Assembly: GCA_047528285.1 (NCBI GenBank)
Contig: CP180022.1
Span: 1 to 64,000, forward strand
Direction of reading: 5' to 3'
DNA length: 64,000 nt
Source: G047528285 sp047528285
GTDB taxonomy: Bacteria; Pseudomonadota; Gammaproteobacteria; Enterobacterales; Enterobacteriaceae
The translations under genes were made by a program, and so were the position numbers. The notes under the pieces were generated by a model. That model saw only the letters and a list, made by a program, of their open reading frames with translations. It was not told where the DNA came from and did no database searches. This document shows positions 22,504 through 30,931 of the stretch, piece after piece (position 1 is the first letter of the stretch; every line of letters begins with the position of its first letter).

Positions 22504-23466
22504 CTACAGACTGCGTAGCGATATTTCCCCACCATAATATTCGTGGTATTTCCCCTCCTTCTCTAGTAATAAAGCTCCATGCGCGTTTACGCCACGTGCG
22601 ATGCCATAAATCTCGCGATCGCCAAGAAGTAACTTCACCGGCCGATTAAAGAAGTTATCTAATGCCTCCCATCTGGCGAAAAATGATGCAAACCCGTTAG
22701 ACTCAAATTGTCGCAGCGATTGACGTAGCGTATCAGTTAATTTTGCAGCCAGAGTATTACGATCGATAGCGATGCCGGCTTCCTGCAAATTAATCCAGTT
22801 CTGGTCGATGATCCCTTCTTCTGCAGGTTCGTGCATCGCCAAATTAATACCGAAACCGATCACAACATGAGCGATATCACCTGACTTACCAAAAATTTCT
22901 ACCAGAATTCCAGCCAGTTTACGATCATTTAGATAAAGATCGTTTGGCCATTTAACACGAACCTCTATAGCACCGAGGTGTTGCAGCACCTCAGCCGCGA
23001 CAATCCCAACCATAAGACTGAGACCTACGGTAGTTGCTAGGTTTTGATCAAAGCGCCAATAAAGAGATAAATGGATGTTTTTTCCGAATGGTGATATCCA
23101 GTGTCTGCCGCACCGACCTCGACCTTGTGTTTGATATTCCGCCACGCAGGCATCGCCTGATTGGATTGAGCCTATACGTTCGATTAAATACTGATTAGTT
23201 GAATCAACAATTGACAGGACTGCTAACCGCCCTGCCGGTAAATGCGCGCGAATTACAGTTTCATTCAACAACTGCAACGGGGCATACAAACGGTATCCTT
23301 TGCCGGGTGCCCTGAAGACATTTATCCCCCAGTTACACAAGATTTGAATGTGTTTTTTGATACCAGAACGACTTATTCCTAACGCTTTGCTAAATTGTTT
23401 ACCGGGATGAAACTCGCCATCTGCCAATAAGCTTATTAATTTAAGCGTGATCTTTTTGCCTTTCAT
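22504..23466 (-). CDS. birA: Biotin-protein ligase / biotin operon repressor BirA
   Basis: Makes biotinyl-5'-AMP and attaches biotin to the AccB subunit of acetyl-CoA carboxylase; in E. coli it also represses the bio operon as a dimer. 320 residues (E. coli 321). An N-terminal winged helix-turn-helix (residues about 17-45, SRSGIKKHIQIL) is kept. The catalytic core shows DSTNQYL, the biotinoyl-AMP loop GRGRCGR at 115-121, KWPNDLYLNDRKLAGILVE and the C-terminal SH3-like domain ending GGEISLRSL. In E. coli the loop reads GRGRRGR; residue 119 is Cys here. The ATG overlaps the murB stop codon (ATGA), indicating translational coupling. Confidence 0.96.
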   Translation of the reverse strand: MKGKKITLKLISLLADGEFHPGKQFSKALGISRSGIKKHIQILCNWGINVFRAPGKGYRLYAPLQLLNETVIRAHLPAGRLAVLSIVDSTNQYLIERIGSIQSGDACVAEYQTQGRGRCGRHWISPFGKNIHLSLYWRFDQNLATTVGLSLMVGIVAAEVLQHLGAIEVRVKWPNDLYLNDRKLAGILVEIFGKSGDIAHVVIGFGINLAMHEPAEEGIIDQNWINLQEAGIAIDRNTLAAKLTDTLRQSLRQFESNGFASFFARWEALDNFFNRPVKLLLGDREIYGIARGVNAHGALLLEKEGKYHEYYGGEISLRSL

Positions 23467-24497
23467 GTTATTACTCCCCCCGCATCCACTTCACCGTCGG
23501 AGCCGATGAAGCGCACTTCAGGTTCTAGCCTGACGGAAAAATATTCCATGACTTTTCGGCGCACATAGCGCGCCAGCGTGGCAATGTCTTTGCCGATAGC
23601 GTTATCGGCATTAATCAAAATCAGCGCCTGTTTATCATGTACCGCTGCGCCTCCAAGGCTATACCCCTTTAAACCGCAGCAATCTATAAGCCAACCTGCC
23701 GCTAGTTTCACCCCGCCTCCTGGCTGAGGATGATGAGGGGCATCAGGATAACACTTCAGCAACCGTTTCGCTGCCTGCGCATCGATAATCGGATTTTTGA
23801 AGAAACTACCGGCATTTCCATGTAGTGCTGGGTCAGGTAATTTCTTACGGCGCATCTCGCAGACTGTATCATAAATTTTTCGTGGAGTAGTCTTCTCGGC
23901 GTTAAGGCATGCCAAATCTCCATAGTTTAATATCGGGCGCCAGACTTTAGAAAGTTGCAAACCTACTGCAATAATAGCATGGTGTTCACGTAGGGCATGT
24001 TTAAAAACACTCTCTCTGTAGCCAAATTGACATTCATCCGCCCTCTGACGGCACATTACACCAGTTTTTAACTGTAATACATCAACATATTCACAAAATT
24101 GCTGTAGCTCAGCGCCATACGCTCCGATATTCTGAATCGGCGCGGCACCAACGCAACCGGGGATCAAAGCCAAATTTTCCAGACCAGGCATGCACTTTTC
24201 GAGACAAAGACTCACTAAATCATGCCATATCTCTCCTGCACCAACGTGTAAATGCCATGCGTCTTTACCTTCCTGGATTGCCACCCCCGCGATCCGATTT
24301 AGTAACACGGTACCAGAATAGTTTTCTAGAAATAGAACATTACTACCGCCGCCCAGTAGAAGAATCGGAGTAGCGTCCTCTGCAGCTTTTTGCCAAAACG
24401 CTAATAACTCAGCTTCTGTACGTGCCACTATGACACGCTTCGCACGCGCGTCTATAGCAAAACTGTGTAAAGACTTTAGCGGCACACTGTTTGTCAT
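23463..24497 (-). CDS. murB: UDP-N-acetylenolpyruvoylglucosamine reductase
   Basis: FAD-dependent enzyme reducing UDP-GlcNAc-enolpyruvate to UDP-MurNAc with NADPH, the second committed step of peptidoglycan synthesis. 344 residues (E. coli 342). FAD-binding segments are GGGSNVLF and IPGCVGAAPIQNIGAYG. The catalytic serine lies in NAGSFFKNP and the C-terminal catalytic glutamate in RLEPEVRFIG. Murein precursor synthesis therefore seems to be kept, in line with the division and envelope genes nearby. It overlaps birA by 4 bp, the same murB-birA pair as in E. coli. The rrn operon that precedes murB in E. coli is not present. Confidence 0.96.
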   Translation of the reverse strand: MTNSVPLKSLHSFAIDARAKRVIVARTEAELLAFWQKAAEDATPILLLGGGSNVLFLENYSGTVLLNRIAGVAIQEGKDAWHLHVGAGEIWHDLVSLCLEKCMPGLENLALIPGCVGAAPIQNIGAYGAELQQFCEYVDVLQLKTGVMCRQRADECQFGYRESVFKHALREHHAIIAVGLQLSKVWRPILNYGDLACLNAEKTTPRKIYDTVCEMRRKKLPDPALHGNAGSFFKNPIIDAQAAKRLLKCYPDAPHHPQPGGGVKLAAGWLIDCCGLKGYSLGGAAVHDKQALILINADNAIGKDIATLARYVRRKVMEYFSVRLEPEVRFIGSDGEVDAGGVIT

Positions 24498-26349
24498 ATC
24501 ATCACTTTAATTGCTGTAAATCTACTTAATCGAACTAAAAATAGCGATTAATATTTAATATTACTAACGCGCTAGCATGGCAATTGCCATGGACTTAGTA
24601 CGTAAGATTTAAGCCTCGAGTGCTTTATGGCTTAGGTTTTATTCCTGTTTGTTTTTGGTTTAAGATAATTCTGTAAATTTTAAAAATAGTGTAGAATACA
24701 TTGTATAGTTCCTATCTAATTCAATACTAGTATTGAAAAATAATATATTTGTATATCAAAATATAGATTTAATTAAATTAATAAAAATATCTATTGTACC
24801 ATTCTTAAAATGATTTTTTTGTAACTCAACTTTGTTGATTTAACTAACATCTAAATTTTATCATGAAAATATTGATGATATCTACTTGTATTGCAAGTAA
24901 AACTGATAGAATTTCATGTTACTAATATTTGTGATAAAGTATTCAACAGTATATCTTTCAGTACTGTTTAAAACATTTTACTTTCATCATCAATCGATAT
25001 TGAGAAGCTCAACAAAAATATACAAGAATAGCCTCGATATGGTAATGAGGGATTTTTGGTATATTGATACTATATAAATATCAAATATTAGTCTGAATGC
25101 TTTTTTGATGTATTTAAACATCATCCTAAAGCAAATTTCTGATACAATAGCACCTTATGATTATCTCATCATGTTCTATACAACATATAAAATGATTTTA
25201 TATGCTGAAAAATAATGCTTACTCCTTGTTTCATGATTATAATCACATAAGTATAACAGCAACCTATTTCTTTGTTTTTAAACAAAAACAGAATAAAGAA
25301 GCTACAGCGCTTGTAAATACTCTTAAGCAAATGTAGAACAGCGATGCTGAATAACTCGTTTATAAATTTTTGTTAAACTTGAGAAACAACATGTGCAAAG
25401 GAAAAAGTATACGACAGGGTAGAGAGTAAAAACTGAATGTATGCATCTACTTTTCATGTCTAAGACATGAATAAGATATAATTTCTAAAAATCGGGAAAC
25501 ACGTATAACAAATTAATTAATTTATATGTAAACATACACTTTTATTATCCATCTGAGTTCCAAGTTTTCTTTTTCTTAGTCAACATAACTACATCTAGTA
25601 TATTAAAAATAGCATACAACTTCGCTAAAAATAGTGAAGTCGTTCTTTTCATTCAATACTACACCCGTGTTTATCTCAAATGAACAAAAGAGCCTTTTGA
25701 TGTATTAAATTCTTATATATAAGAAGCATAATCTATATAATTAATCAATGATTTAAACTAGCGTCTTTTCTATTTTTGTAACTTTAGATGAAAATATATT
25801 AGTCGTAAGCATCTCTATATTCCATAAAATATCAAGACAGATATTCTTTGAATATTAAACGGTAATCATTTTTTCAATCAATATCCAAAATAGATTGTTT
25901 TCTCTCGGCACATCAATCAAGGAAGCAAGCAAAAGGATGCTTTTTACTCATAACTTATATTTAAGCTTCATAAATTATTTTTTGATAATTAAAACTTGAT
26001 TTGTGAGTATAATAAATTGTAAATAATACCAATCGTGAACAAACAAAAGAATTCAAAGTATCCATGCTAAGTAAAATTCTCTGATGAGCAAGCCTAATAA
26101 TCAATTTTTTAAATTTTTCGAAATTAATTCTTTCATTTTAAGAAAACCATACGATTATTGGTAATAGCGAAAATTACTTTTTCTATTTGCTGGTTAGTTT
26201 TTTAGCACTAAAAACAAATTGATGGGAAAAAATAGTGATATTTAACCAGGGTTTAGTATTTATGCCTGAGGGAGGTTTGATTCTAACAATGATTCTATTA
26301 AAATCAGGTTATATGTAATAAATGATATCGAAATAAACATACAAAATAC
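24498..26349. other. 1.9-kb gene-free region between murB and the rluD block
   Basis: AT-rich, no credible frames, no rRNA or tRNA sequence. It separates blocks that lie at about 90 and 58 minutes on the E. coli map, so a rearrangement breakpoint must fall here. Confidence 0.65.
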
Positions 26350-26445
26350 CTATATTAAGCAAATGTCAGGGAGGAAACTTACGTCGAATTTTAGGACAGT
26401 ACTGCCAGCAGGACTGAACTAAAAGGTTATCTCCCCTAAAATTAT
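26350..26445 (-). pseudogene. pgeF: pgeF (yfiH) 5'-end remnant
   Basis: Directly downstream of rluD on the same strand, where E. coli has yfiH/pgeF. After the rluD stop codon a GGGGAGATA could be the old ribosome-binding site with the ATG mutated to ATA. The sequence GTAAGTTTCCTCCCTGAC then resembles the VSLPPYDSLNL segment of the family, and the preceding ATTCGACG fits its TR-GG codons. An early in-frame TAG is present. PgeF is a polyphenol-oxidase-fold enzyme connected with peptidoglycan editing. The match is by eye. Confidence 0.45.
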
Positions 26446-26448
26446 AAA

Positions 26449-27423
26449 TTAATCTGTACTATTTTCAAATAATTTACTATCTATTTTCAAAGCCGCGATT
26501 AGTTTCAGCATATCCTGCGGCAACGGGGCACACCATTCCATTTCAAGTGATGTGATAGGATGGTAAAGACGAAGACGACTCGCATGCAATGCTTGGCGAT
26601 TAAAATTATACAACAGTTCCTTAAGAGTTTTAGACCCCCCCTTAAGAAGGCGCGCATGCCCCCCGTACATGGGATCGCCTACTAGCGGATGGTTAATATG
26701 TGCCATATGTACGCGAATCTGATGAGTTCGACCAGTCTCCAACTTCACTCGCAGATGCGTATGAGCACGAAAATGTTCCATGATCCGGTAATGGGTTACC
26801 GCTGGCTTTCCCATTGGGCGTACCGCCATATGCGTCCGCTTGGTAGCATGTCGTGCAATTGGTTCCTCCACGGTGCCGCCGGCAATCATGGTTCCGATAG
26901 CAATCGCTTCATATTCACGGGTGATTTCCTGCGCCTGTAAAGATTTTATTTGGCGGGTTTGCGCGGACACTGTCTTGGCCACCACCATTAAACCGGTTGT
27001 GTCTTTATCCAGACGATGGATAATCCCCGCCCGAGGCACATTGACGATGGGAGGAAAATAGTGTAGCAGCGCATTCAATACAGTACCGGTGTTACACCCA
27101 GCGCCTGGGTGTACAACAAGATCTCGTGATTTATTGATAACCAAGATATCATTATCTTCATAAACAATATTTAAAGGGATGGCTTCGGCTTTCCAACGCG
27201 AAGTTTCTTTGATAACCACTTGTATCTCTACAGTCTCACCGCCAAGCATTTTTTCTTTCGGCTCTCTCCTAATCTGTCCGTTTACCTTAACTAGATCATC
27301 AAGGATCCACGCTTTAATTTGTGATCGTGAATATTCAAAGAATAATTTAGCCAAAACCTTATCTAACCGATGTCCAACTTGTGATGCTTTCACCCTTGCT
27401 CTCAAGTGTTGATGATTTTCCAT
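26449..27423 (-). CDS. rluD: 23S rRNA pseudouridine(1911/1915/1917) synthase RluD
   Basis: Isomerises three uridines in helix 69 of 23S rRNA, at the subunit interface; the RluD modification is the one whose loss most affects E. coli growth. 324 residues (E. coli 326). An N-terminal S4 RNA-binding domain (about residues 17-70, GHRLDKVLAKLFFEYSRSQI) is followed by the RluA-type catalytic domain with HRLDKDTTGLMVVAKT; the catalytic aspartate is D139, the E. coli number. LETGRTHQIRVHMAHINHPLVGD and GGHARL follow. AAAGGA precedes the ATG. It is divergent from bamD, exactly the E. coli arrangement, and is followed by a pgeF remnant. Confidence 0.97.
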   Translation of the reverse strand: MENHQHLRARVKASQVGHRLDKVLAKLFFEYSRSQIKAWILDDLVKVNGQIRREPKEKMLGGETVEIQVVIKETSRWKAEAIPLNIVYEDNDILVINKSRDLVVHPGAGCNTGTVLNALLHYFPPIVNVPRAGIIHRLDKDTTGLMVVAKTVSAQTRQIKSLQAQEITREYEAIAIGTMIAGGTVEEPIARHATKRTHMAVRPMGKPAVTHYRIMEHFRAHTHLRVKLETGRTHQIRVHMAHINHPLVGDPMYGGHARLLKGGSKTLKELLYNFNRQALHASRLRLYHPITSLEMEWCAPLPQDMLKLIAALKIDSKLFENSTD

Positions 27424-27555
27424 ATAGGGTATCTTCCTTTACGTCGTATTTTTACCCGGATGCCGTTTAAAGTAGTATATTATTGTAGTTAGCTACATCC
27501 TGTAATTTAATAGATACTTTCTCAGCATAACAACTCTAAGGATAATAAAAACATC

Positions 27556-28287
27556 ATGATGCGTATGAAATGTTTTCTGGGAACCACAATATTAAGCATT
27601 TTTCTGGCGGGATGTTCTAGTAATAGAGAAGCTGATCTCGATAATTCTCCCTCCGAGATCTATGCGTTCGTGCAGAAAGATTTGCATAAAAATAATTATA
27701 AAGGGGCAATTAAATCGTTGCTAGCGTTAAATAATCGCTATCCGTTTGGTCCATACGCGCAACCAGTTCAACTTAACTTGATTTATGCTTACTACAAATC
27801 CGCTAATTTCCCACTAGCGAAATCTTCCATTGATCGTTTTCTACACCTCAATCCTACTCATCCGAATGTCGATTACGTACTTTATATTCGAGGTTTAACC
27901 AATATGGAGCTGGATGAAAGTGCATTACAAAAATTTTTCGGAATAGATCGTTCCGATCGTAACCCGGAGCATGCCCTCGCGGCCTTTCATGATTTTACGC
28001 AACTAATTCGAGGCTATCCAAAAAGCCAGTATGCCGTGGATGCTAGAAAACGTCTGATTTATCTTAAAGAACGGTTAGCCAAACATGAATTGTTCGTGAT
28101 AAAGTACTATGATAAGCGTGGCGCCTATATTGCAGTGGTCCGGCGTGTTGAGAAAATGCTGTGTGACTTCCACGATACGCTGGCGACACGGATGGCGCTT
28201 CCCTTCATGGAACATGCTTATCGAAAATTACAGCTAAATGATCAAGCGGATAAGGTGATGAAAATTATCGAGAAGAATCCAGTCTGA
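27556..28287 (+). CDS. bamD: Outer-membrane assembly lipoprotein BamD
   Basis: Essential lipoprotein of the BAM complex that recognises nascent outer-membrane proteins and activates BamA. 243 residues (E. coli 245). A lipoprotein signal leads to the acylated cysteine C20 (IFLAGCSS). The rest is five TPR-like repeats; NRYPFGPYAQPVQLNLIYAY, RFLHLNPTHPNVDYVLYIRGLTNM, FGIDRSDRNPEHA and RGYPKSQYAVDA are family landmarks. MMRMK corresponds to E. coli MTRMK; AAGGA lies 14 bases before the ATG. Divergent from rluD. The next E. coli gene (raiA) is missing and replaced by 0.7 kb of leader-like DNA before pheA. Confidence 0.97.
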   Translation: MMRMKCFLGTTILSIFLAGCSSNREADLDNSPSEIYAFVQKDLHKNNYKGAIKSLLALNNRYPFGPYAQPVQLNLIYAYYKSANFPLAKSSIDRFLHLNPTHPNVDYVLYIRGLTNMELDESALQKFFGIDRSDRNPEHALAAFHDFTQLIRGYPKSQYAVDARKRLIYLKERLAKHELFVIKYYDKRGAYIAVVRRVEKMLCDFHDTLATRMALPFMEHAYRKLQLNDQADKVMKIIEKNPV

Positions 28288-28977
28288 CAGACTCAGTGAG
28301 GTGTATGATTTTGACAGTTAGGATTGTGGGTTTTATAATGATTAACTTAGCAATTGATTCCTACTGTATTTCTTCAGATAAGTATAGAAGAGCGTTACTG
28401 ATCCAAATTCATAGAACCCATTCTTATCTGTAGTTACTTTGAAATGAAAGTATAATCTGAATTATAAAATGATACCATTGCAGGTATGCATAACTATATT
28501 GAAAAAACACTCAGAGTGGTATTATTACAATAATCAACATTATTAATAAGCGAACAGAGAACACTTTACCTATAGATCAACACATAGATCATCGTTTGAT
28601 TAAGCGATGACGTTAGAAGATACAGTTTAATAAACTACAACACTATCTCGCCGTACGCCGCAGAATATTTAAAAACCACGAATTTCATGGCAGATTAATT
28701 TTGCATGCTGGAGCCAAACTTAGGAAAACCTGTTTTATTAAACTTGTCAACATTTAATAGCTTGATCTTTCTGGCATATTTTATATAAAGAGAATAAAAA
28801 TCTAACGATTTCTGTATCCTATTCTTTGTTCTAATAATGTTGACGATAATATGGCATTAGTTTTTCATTTTCTTTTTAGAGTACATGTGGCTTCGCTTCT
28901 TGTGTAAGAAAAAAAAGATAAAGTATAAATCTGTCTGAATCAGTTTTTTTTGCTAGCGTAAAAGGGTACTTCATATT
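28288..28977 (+). promoter_or_regulatory. Leader region between bamD and pheA with two promoters
   Basis: A full-consensus sigma-70 promoter lies just after bamD: TTGACA (28311-28316), 17 bp, TATAAT (28334-28339). A second candidate is TTGATC (28762-28767), 16 bp, TATAAA (28784-28789), which would give a pheA leader of about 180 nt, similar in length to that of E. coli. No pheL leader peptide rich in Phe codons is visible. A run of eight T at 28944-28951 remains where an attenuator would end, but no GC-rich stem precedes it. raiA, expected after bamD, is not recognisable. Confidence 0.6.
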
Positions 28978-30171
28978 ATGAATGACAACACTTTATTAAC
29001 GTTGAGGGATCAGATCAATACGCTGGATCTCAAATTGCTATCTTTATTAGCAGAGAGGCGCGCACTAATACTGAAAGTCGCGCGTAGCAAGATAGCCTCT
29101 CAAAGAGAGATACGCGATATAGCGCGGGAACGCGAACTGCTAACCCGTCTTGTCAAGGAGGGGCAGAAACTCGATCTTGATGATTTCTATATCACCCGTA
29201 TTTTTCAAATGGTTATTGAAGATTCGGTGTTAACGCAGCAAGCTCTGCTTCAGGTAGAGCTTAATAATATGGATAGAAGTTCAGCACATATCGCCTTTCT
29301 TGGACCTAAAGGGTCTTTCTCTCATCTGGCAGCACGTCAGTATAGCGCTCGATATTTTGAACAAATTATCGAATACAGTGCTCAAAATTTTGCCGAAATT
29401 CTAAAATTAGTGAAAACGGGTCAAGTAGAATACGGAATTTTGCCGATTGAAAACAGCATCTCAGGATCAATTAACGAGGTATACGATCTGCTACAGCACA
29501 CTAATTTATTTTTAGTAGGCGAAATCGCTATTCCTATCGATCACTGCGTGCTAATAAACGGCACTACAGACTTAGATCATATTGAGATCATTTACAGTCA
29601 TCATCAGCCTTTTCAGCAATGCAGCCAGTTCTTGGAAGGTTTTCCACATTGGAAATTTGAATACTGTGCAAGCACTGCGGCAGCCATGGAAAAAGTGGCA
29701 CAGCTTAACTGCATTAGCGCCGCTGCCTTGGGTAGCGCTCAAAGCGGCGCTTTATACGGTTTGCGGGTGCTAGAAAATAACATAGCTAACCAGCAAACAA
29801 ATCACACTCGCTTTATCATTTTAGCTAGTAAGGCTATTAACGTCGCACAGCAAGTGCCAGCAAAAAGCACACTCATTATCTCCACTGGACAGCAGTCTAA
29901 CCCTTTAGTTGAGATATTATTGATCTTACGAACTCACGGTATCCTAATGACGCATCTAGAATCTAGATTAATACATGCTAAGACGCATGAAAAAATCTTT
30001 CATGTTGATGTGCAAGCTAATTTGCACAGCGTAAAAATGCAAAAAGCACTTCAAGATCTGCAGGCAATTACGCATTCAATTAAAATTTTAGGCTGCTACC
30101 CAAGTGAGAATATATTACCGGTGAGGGATAATGGATTAGCCAAAGTGGGGTTACGATCAAACCATTTGTAA
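28978..30171 (+). CDS. pheA: Bifunctional chorismate mutase / prephenate dehydratase (P-protein)
   Basis: Converts chorismate to prephenate and then phenylpyruvate, the committed phenylalanine branch. 397 residues (E. coli 386). The AroQ mutase domain (1-90) keeps R10, R27, K38, D47, E51, S83 and Q87, equivalent to the E. coli active-site set. The dehydratase domain (about 103-285) keeps GPKGSFSHLAA, PIENS and the catalytic TRF (277-279). The C-terminal ACT domain (about 297-376) ends GCYPSENI. The two ACT motifs that bind phenylalanine in E. coli, GALV and ESRP, read NPLV (308-311) and ESRL (328-331), so feedback inhibition may be weakened. A tail of about 10 extra residues follows. Convergent with aroF across a dead tyrA. 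Confidence 0.97.
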   Translation: MNDNTLLTLRDQINTLDLKLLSLLAERRALILKVARSKIASQREIRDIARERELLTRLVKEGQKLDLDDFYITRIFQMVIEDSVLTQQALLQVELNNMDRSSAHIAFLGPKGSFSHLAARQYSARYFEQIIEYSAQNFAEILKLVKTGQVEYGILPIENSISGSINEVYDLLQHTNLFLVGEIAIPIDHCVLINGTTDLDHIEIIYSHHQPFQQCSQFLEGFPHWKFEYCASTAAAMEKVAQLNCISAAALGSAQSGALYGLRVLENNIANQQTNHTRFIILASKAINVAQQVPAKSTLIISTGQQSNPLVEILLILRTHGILMTHLESRLIHAKTHEKIFHVDVQANLHSVKMQKALQDLQAITHSIKILGCYPSENILPVRDNGLAKVGLRSNHL

Positions 30172-30586
30172 GATATAAAGGGATCCATGCAGTGATTCAG
30201 ATTACACAAAAACTCACGGGGTATAGTTTTATAAAAATAGCGCTCTACCACCATCACCATCGATGGGTAAAAGAACAAGAATCTGCCAAAACCACAGAAA
30301 AATTTACTAATATTTTGATGAATACAGCCTAATATATCGATTTTTACTATAACTGAATCTTAATTTTAGCAAAAACTATCAGAAAATGCAAACAAGGCAT
30401 AGAAAAAGCTGAATAATATTCTTATTAAACATAAATACGATCTGCTCTCTGAGCACACCTAAGTGATTTTAGTAGTAAGTCGTTGTTTCAGATAGAACGT
30501 AGCTTATACAAAGAGCTGTTCTAATTTTTTTGTTTGGATATAAAGCAATAAACAAGTTGTTTACCTGTATCCTATCTGTGTTGCTA

Positions 30587-30643
30587 AAGCAACCAGAAAA
30601 TCTGAAAAGCATTGGACGTTCTGCTGGTTGCTTAACTTTTTTA
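30587..30643 (+). terminator. Terminator-like hairpin with alternative pairing
   Basis: AAGCAACCAG (30587-30596) pairs perfectly with CTGGTTGCTT (30624-30633), and a T-rich run follows (ACTTTTTT). The 5' arm can instead pair with GTTGC (30580-30584) in a small GTTGC-TAAA-GCAAC hairpin, an arrangement like an attenuator. Oriented with pheA, but 415 bp beyond its stop codon. Confidence 0.45.
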
Positions 30644-30696
30644 ATCTAAGTTTATTGGGCGAATAACATGAAAAAGAATATGTGCCTTGCATCGTT

Positions 30697-30724
30697 AAAA
30701 GCTACATTTCTAATGTAGCTTTTT
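30697..30724. terminator. Bidirectional intrinsic terminator between pheA and aroF
   Basis: AAAAGCTACATT (30697-30708), loop TCT, AATGTAGCTTTT (30712-30723) and one more T: a perfect 12-bp stem with T-runs in both directions, as expected between the convergent pheA and aroF transcripts. Confidence 0.75.
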
Positions 30725-30782
30725 AGAAAATGAAAAGGCCATTTCTTAACATACATTACCTAAGATTTATGGAGGTATAAAT

Positions 30783-30811
30783 AACACAGACTTTTCGACT
30801 GTGTTAATTTT
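30783..30811 (+). terminator. Second terminator-like hairpin before aroF end
   Basis: AACACAG (30783-30789) pairs with CTGTGTT (30799-30805), with AATTTTT following. It is a shorter stem than the one at 30697. Confidence 0.45.
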
Positions 30812-30849
30812 TCTCCCCAATTTAGGCAATTAGAAACTAGCATTTAGAT

Positions 30850-30918
30850 GGGTAAATACAGTAATGATTTTTTCATCTAATCAATCTTATCCAGAAGAAT
30901 TCTAAATTCTTGTTGCAT
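30850..30918 (-). pseudogene. tyrA: tyrA 5'-end remnant (chorismate mutase/prephenate dehydrogenase)
   Basis: Starts 13 bp after the aroF stop codon with an AAAGG ribosome-binding site and ATG at 30918. The translation MQQEFRILLDKID, then a TAG stop at codon 14 (30877-30879), then MKKSLLYL, matches the E. coli TyrA start MVAELTALRDQID-E-VDKALLNLL position for position. The remainder is lost. This is the aroF-tyrA operon of E. coli with tyrA dead. Tyrosine can therefore not be made from prephenate by this route. Confidence 0.7.
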
Positions 30919-30931
30919 TCTGCAACCTTTT

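Larger units (their letters stand above)
30172..30849. other. Gap between pheA and tyrA remnant, with terminator-like hairpins
   Basis: No gene. It contains three terminator-like hairpins (entries below). The rest of tyrA should have lain here, but 760 bp are left for a gene of about 1.1 kb, so large deletions have occurred. Confidence 0.6.
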
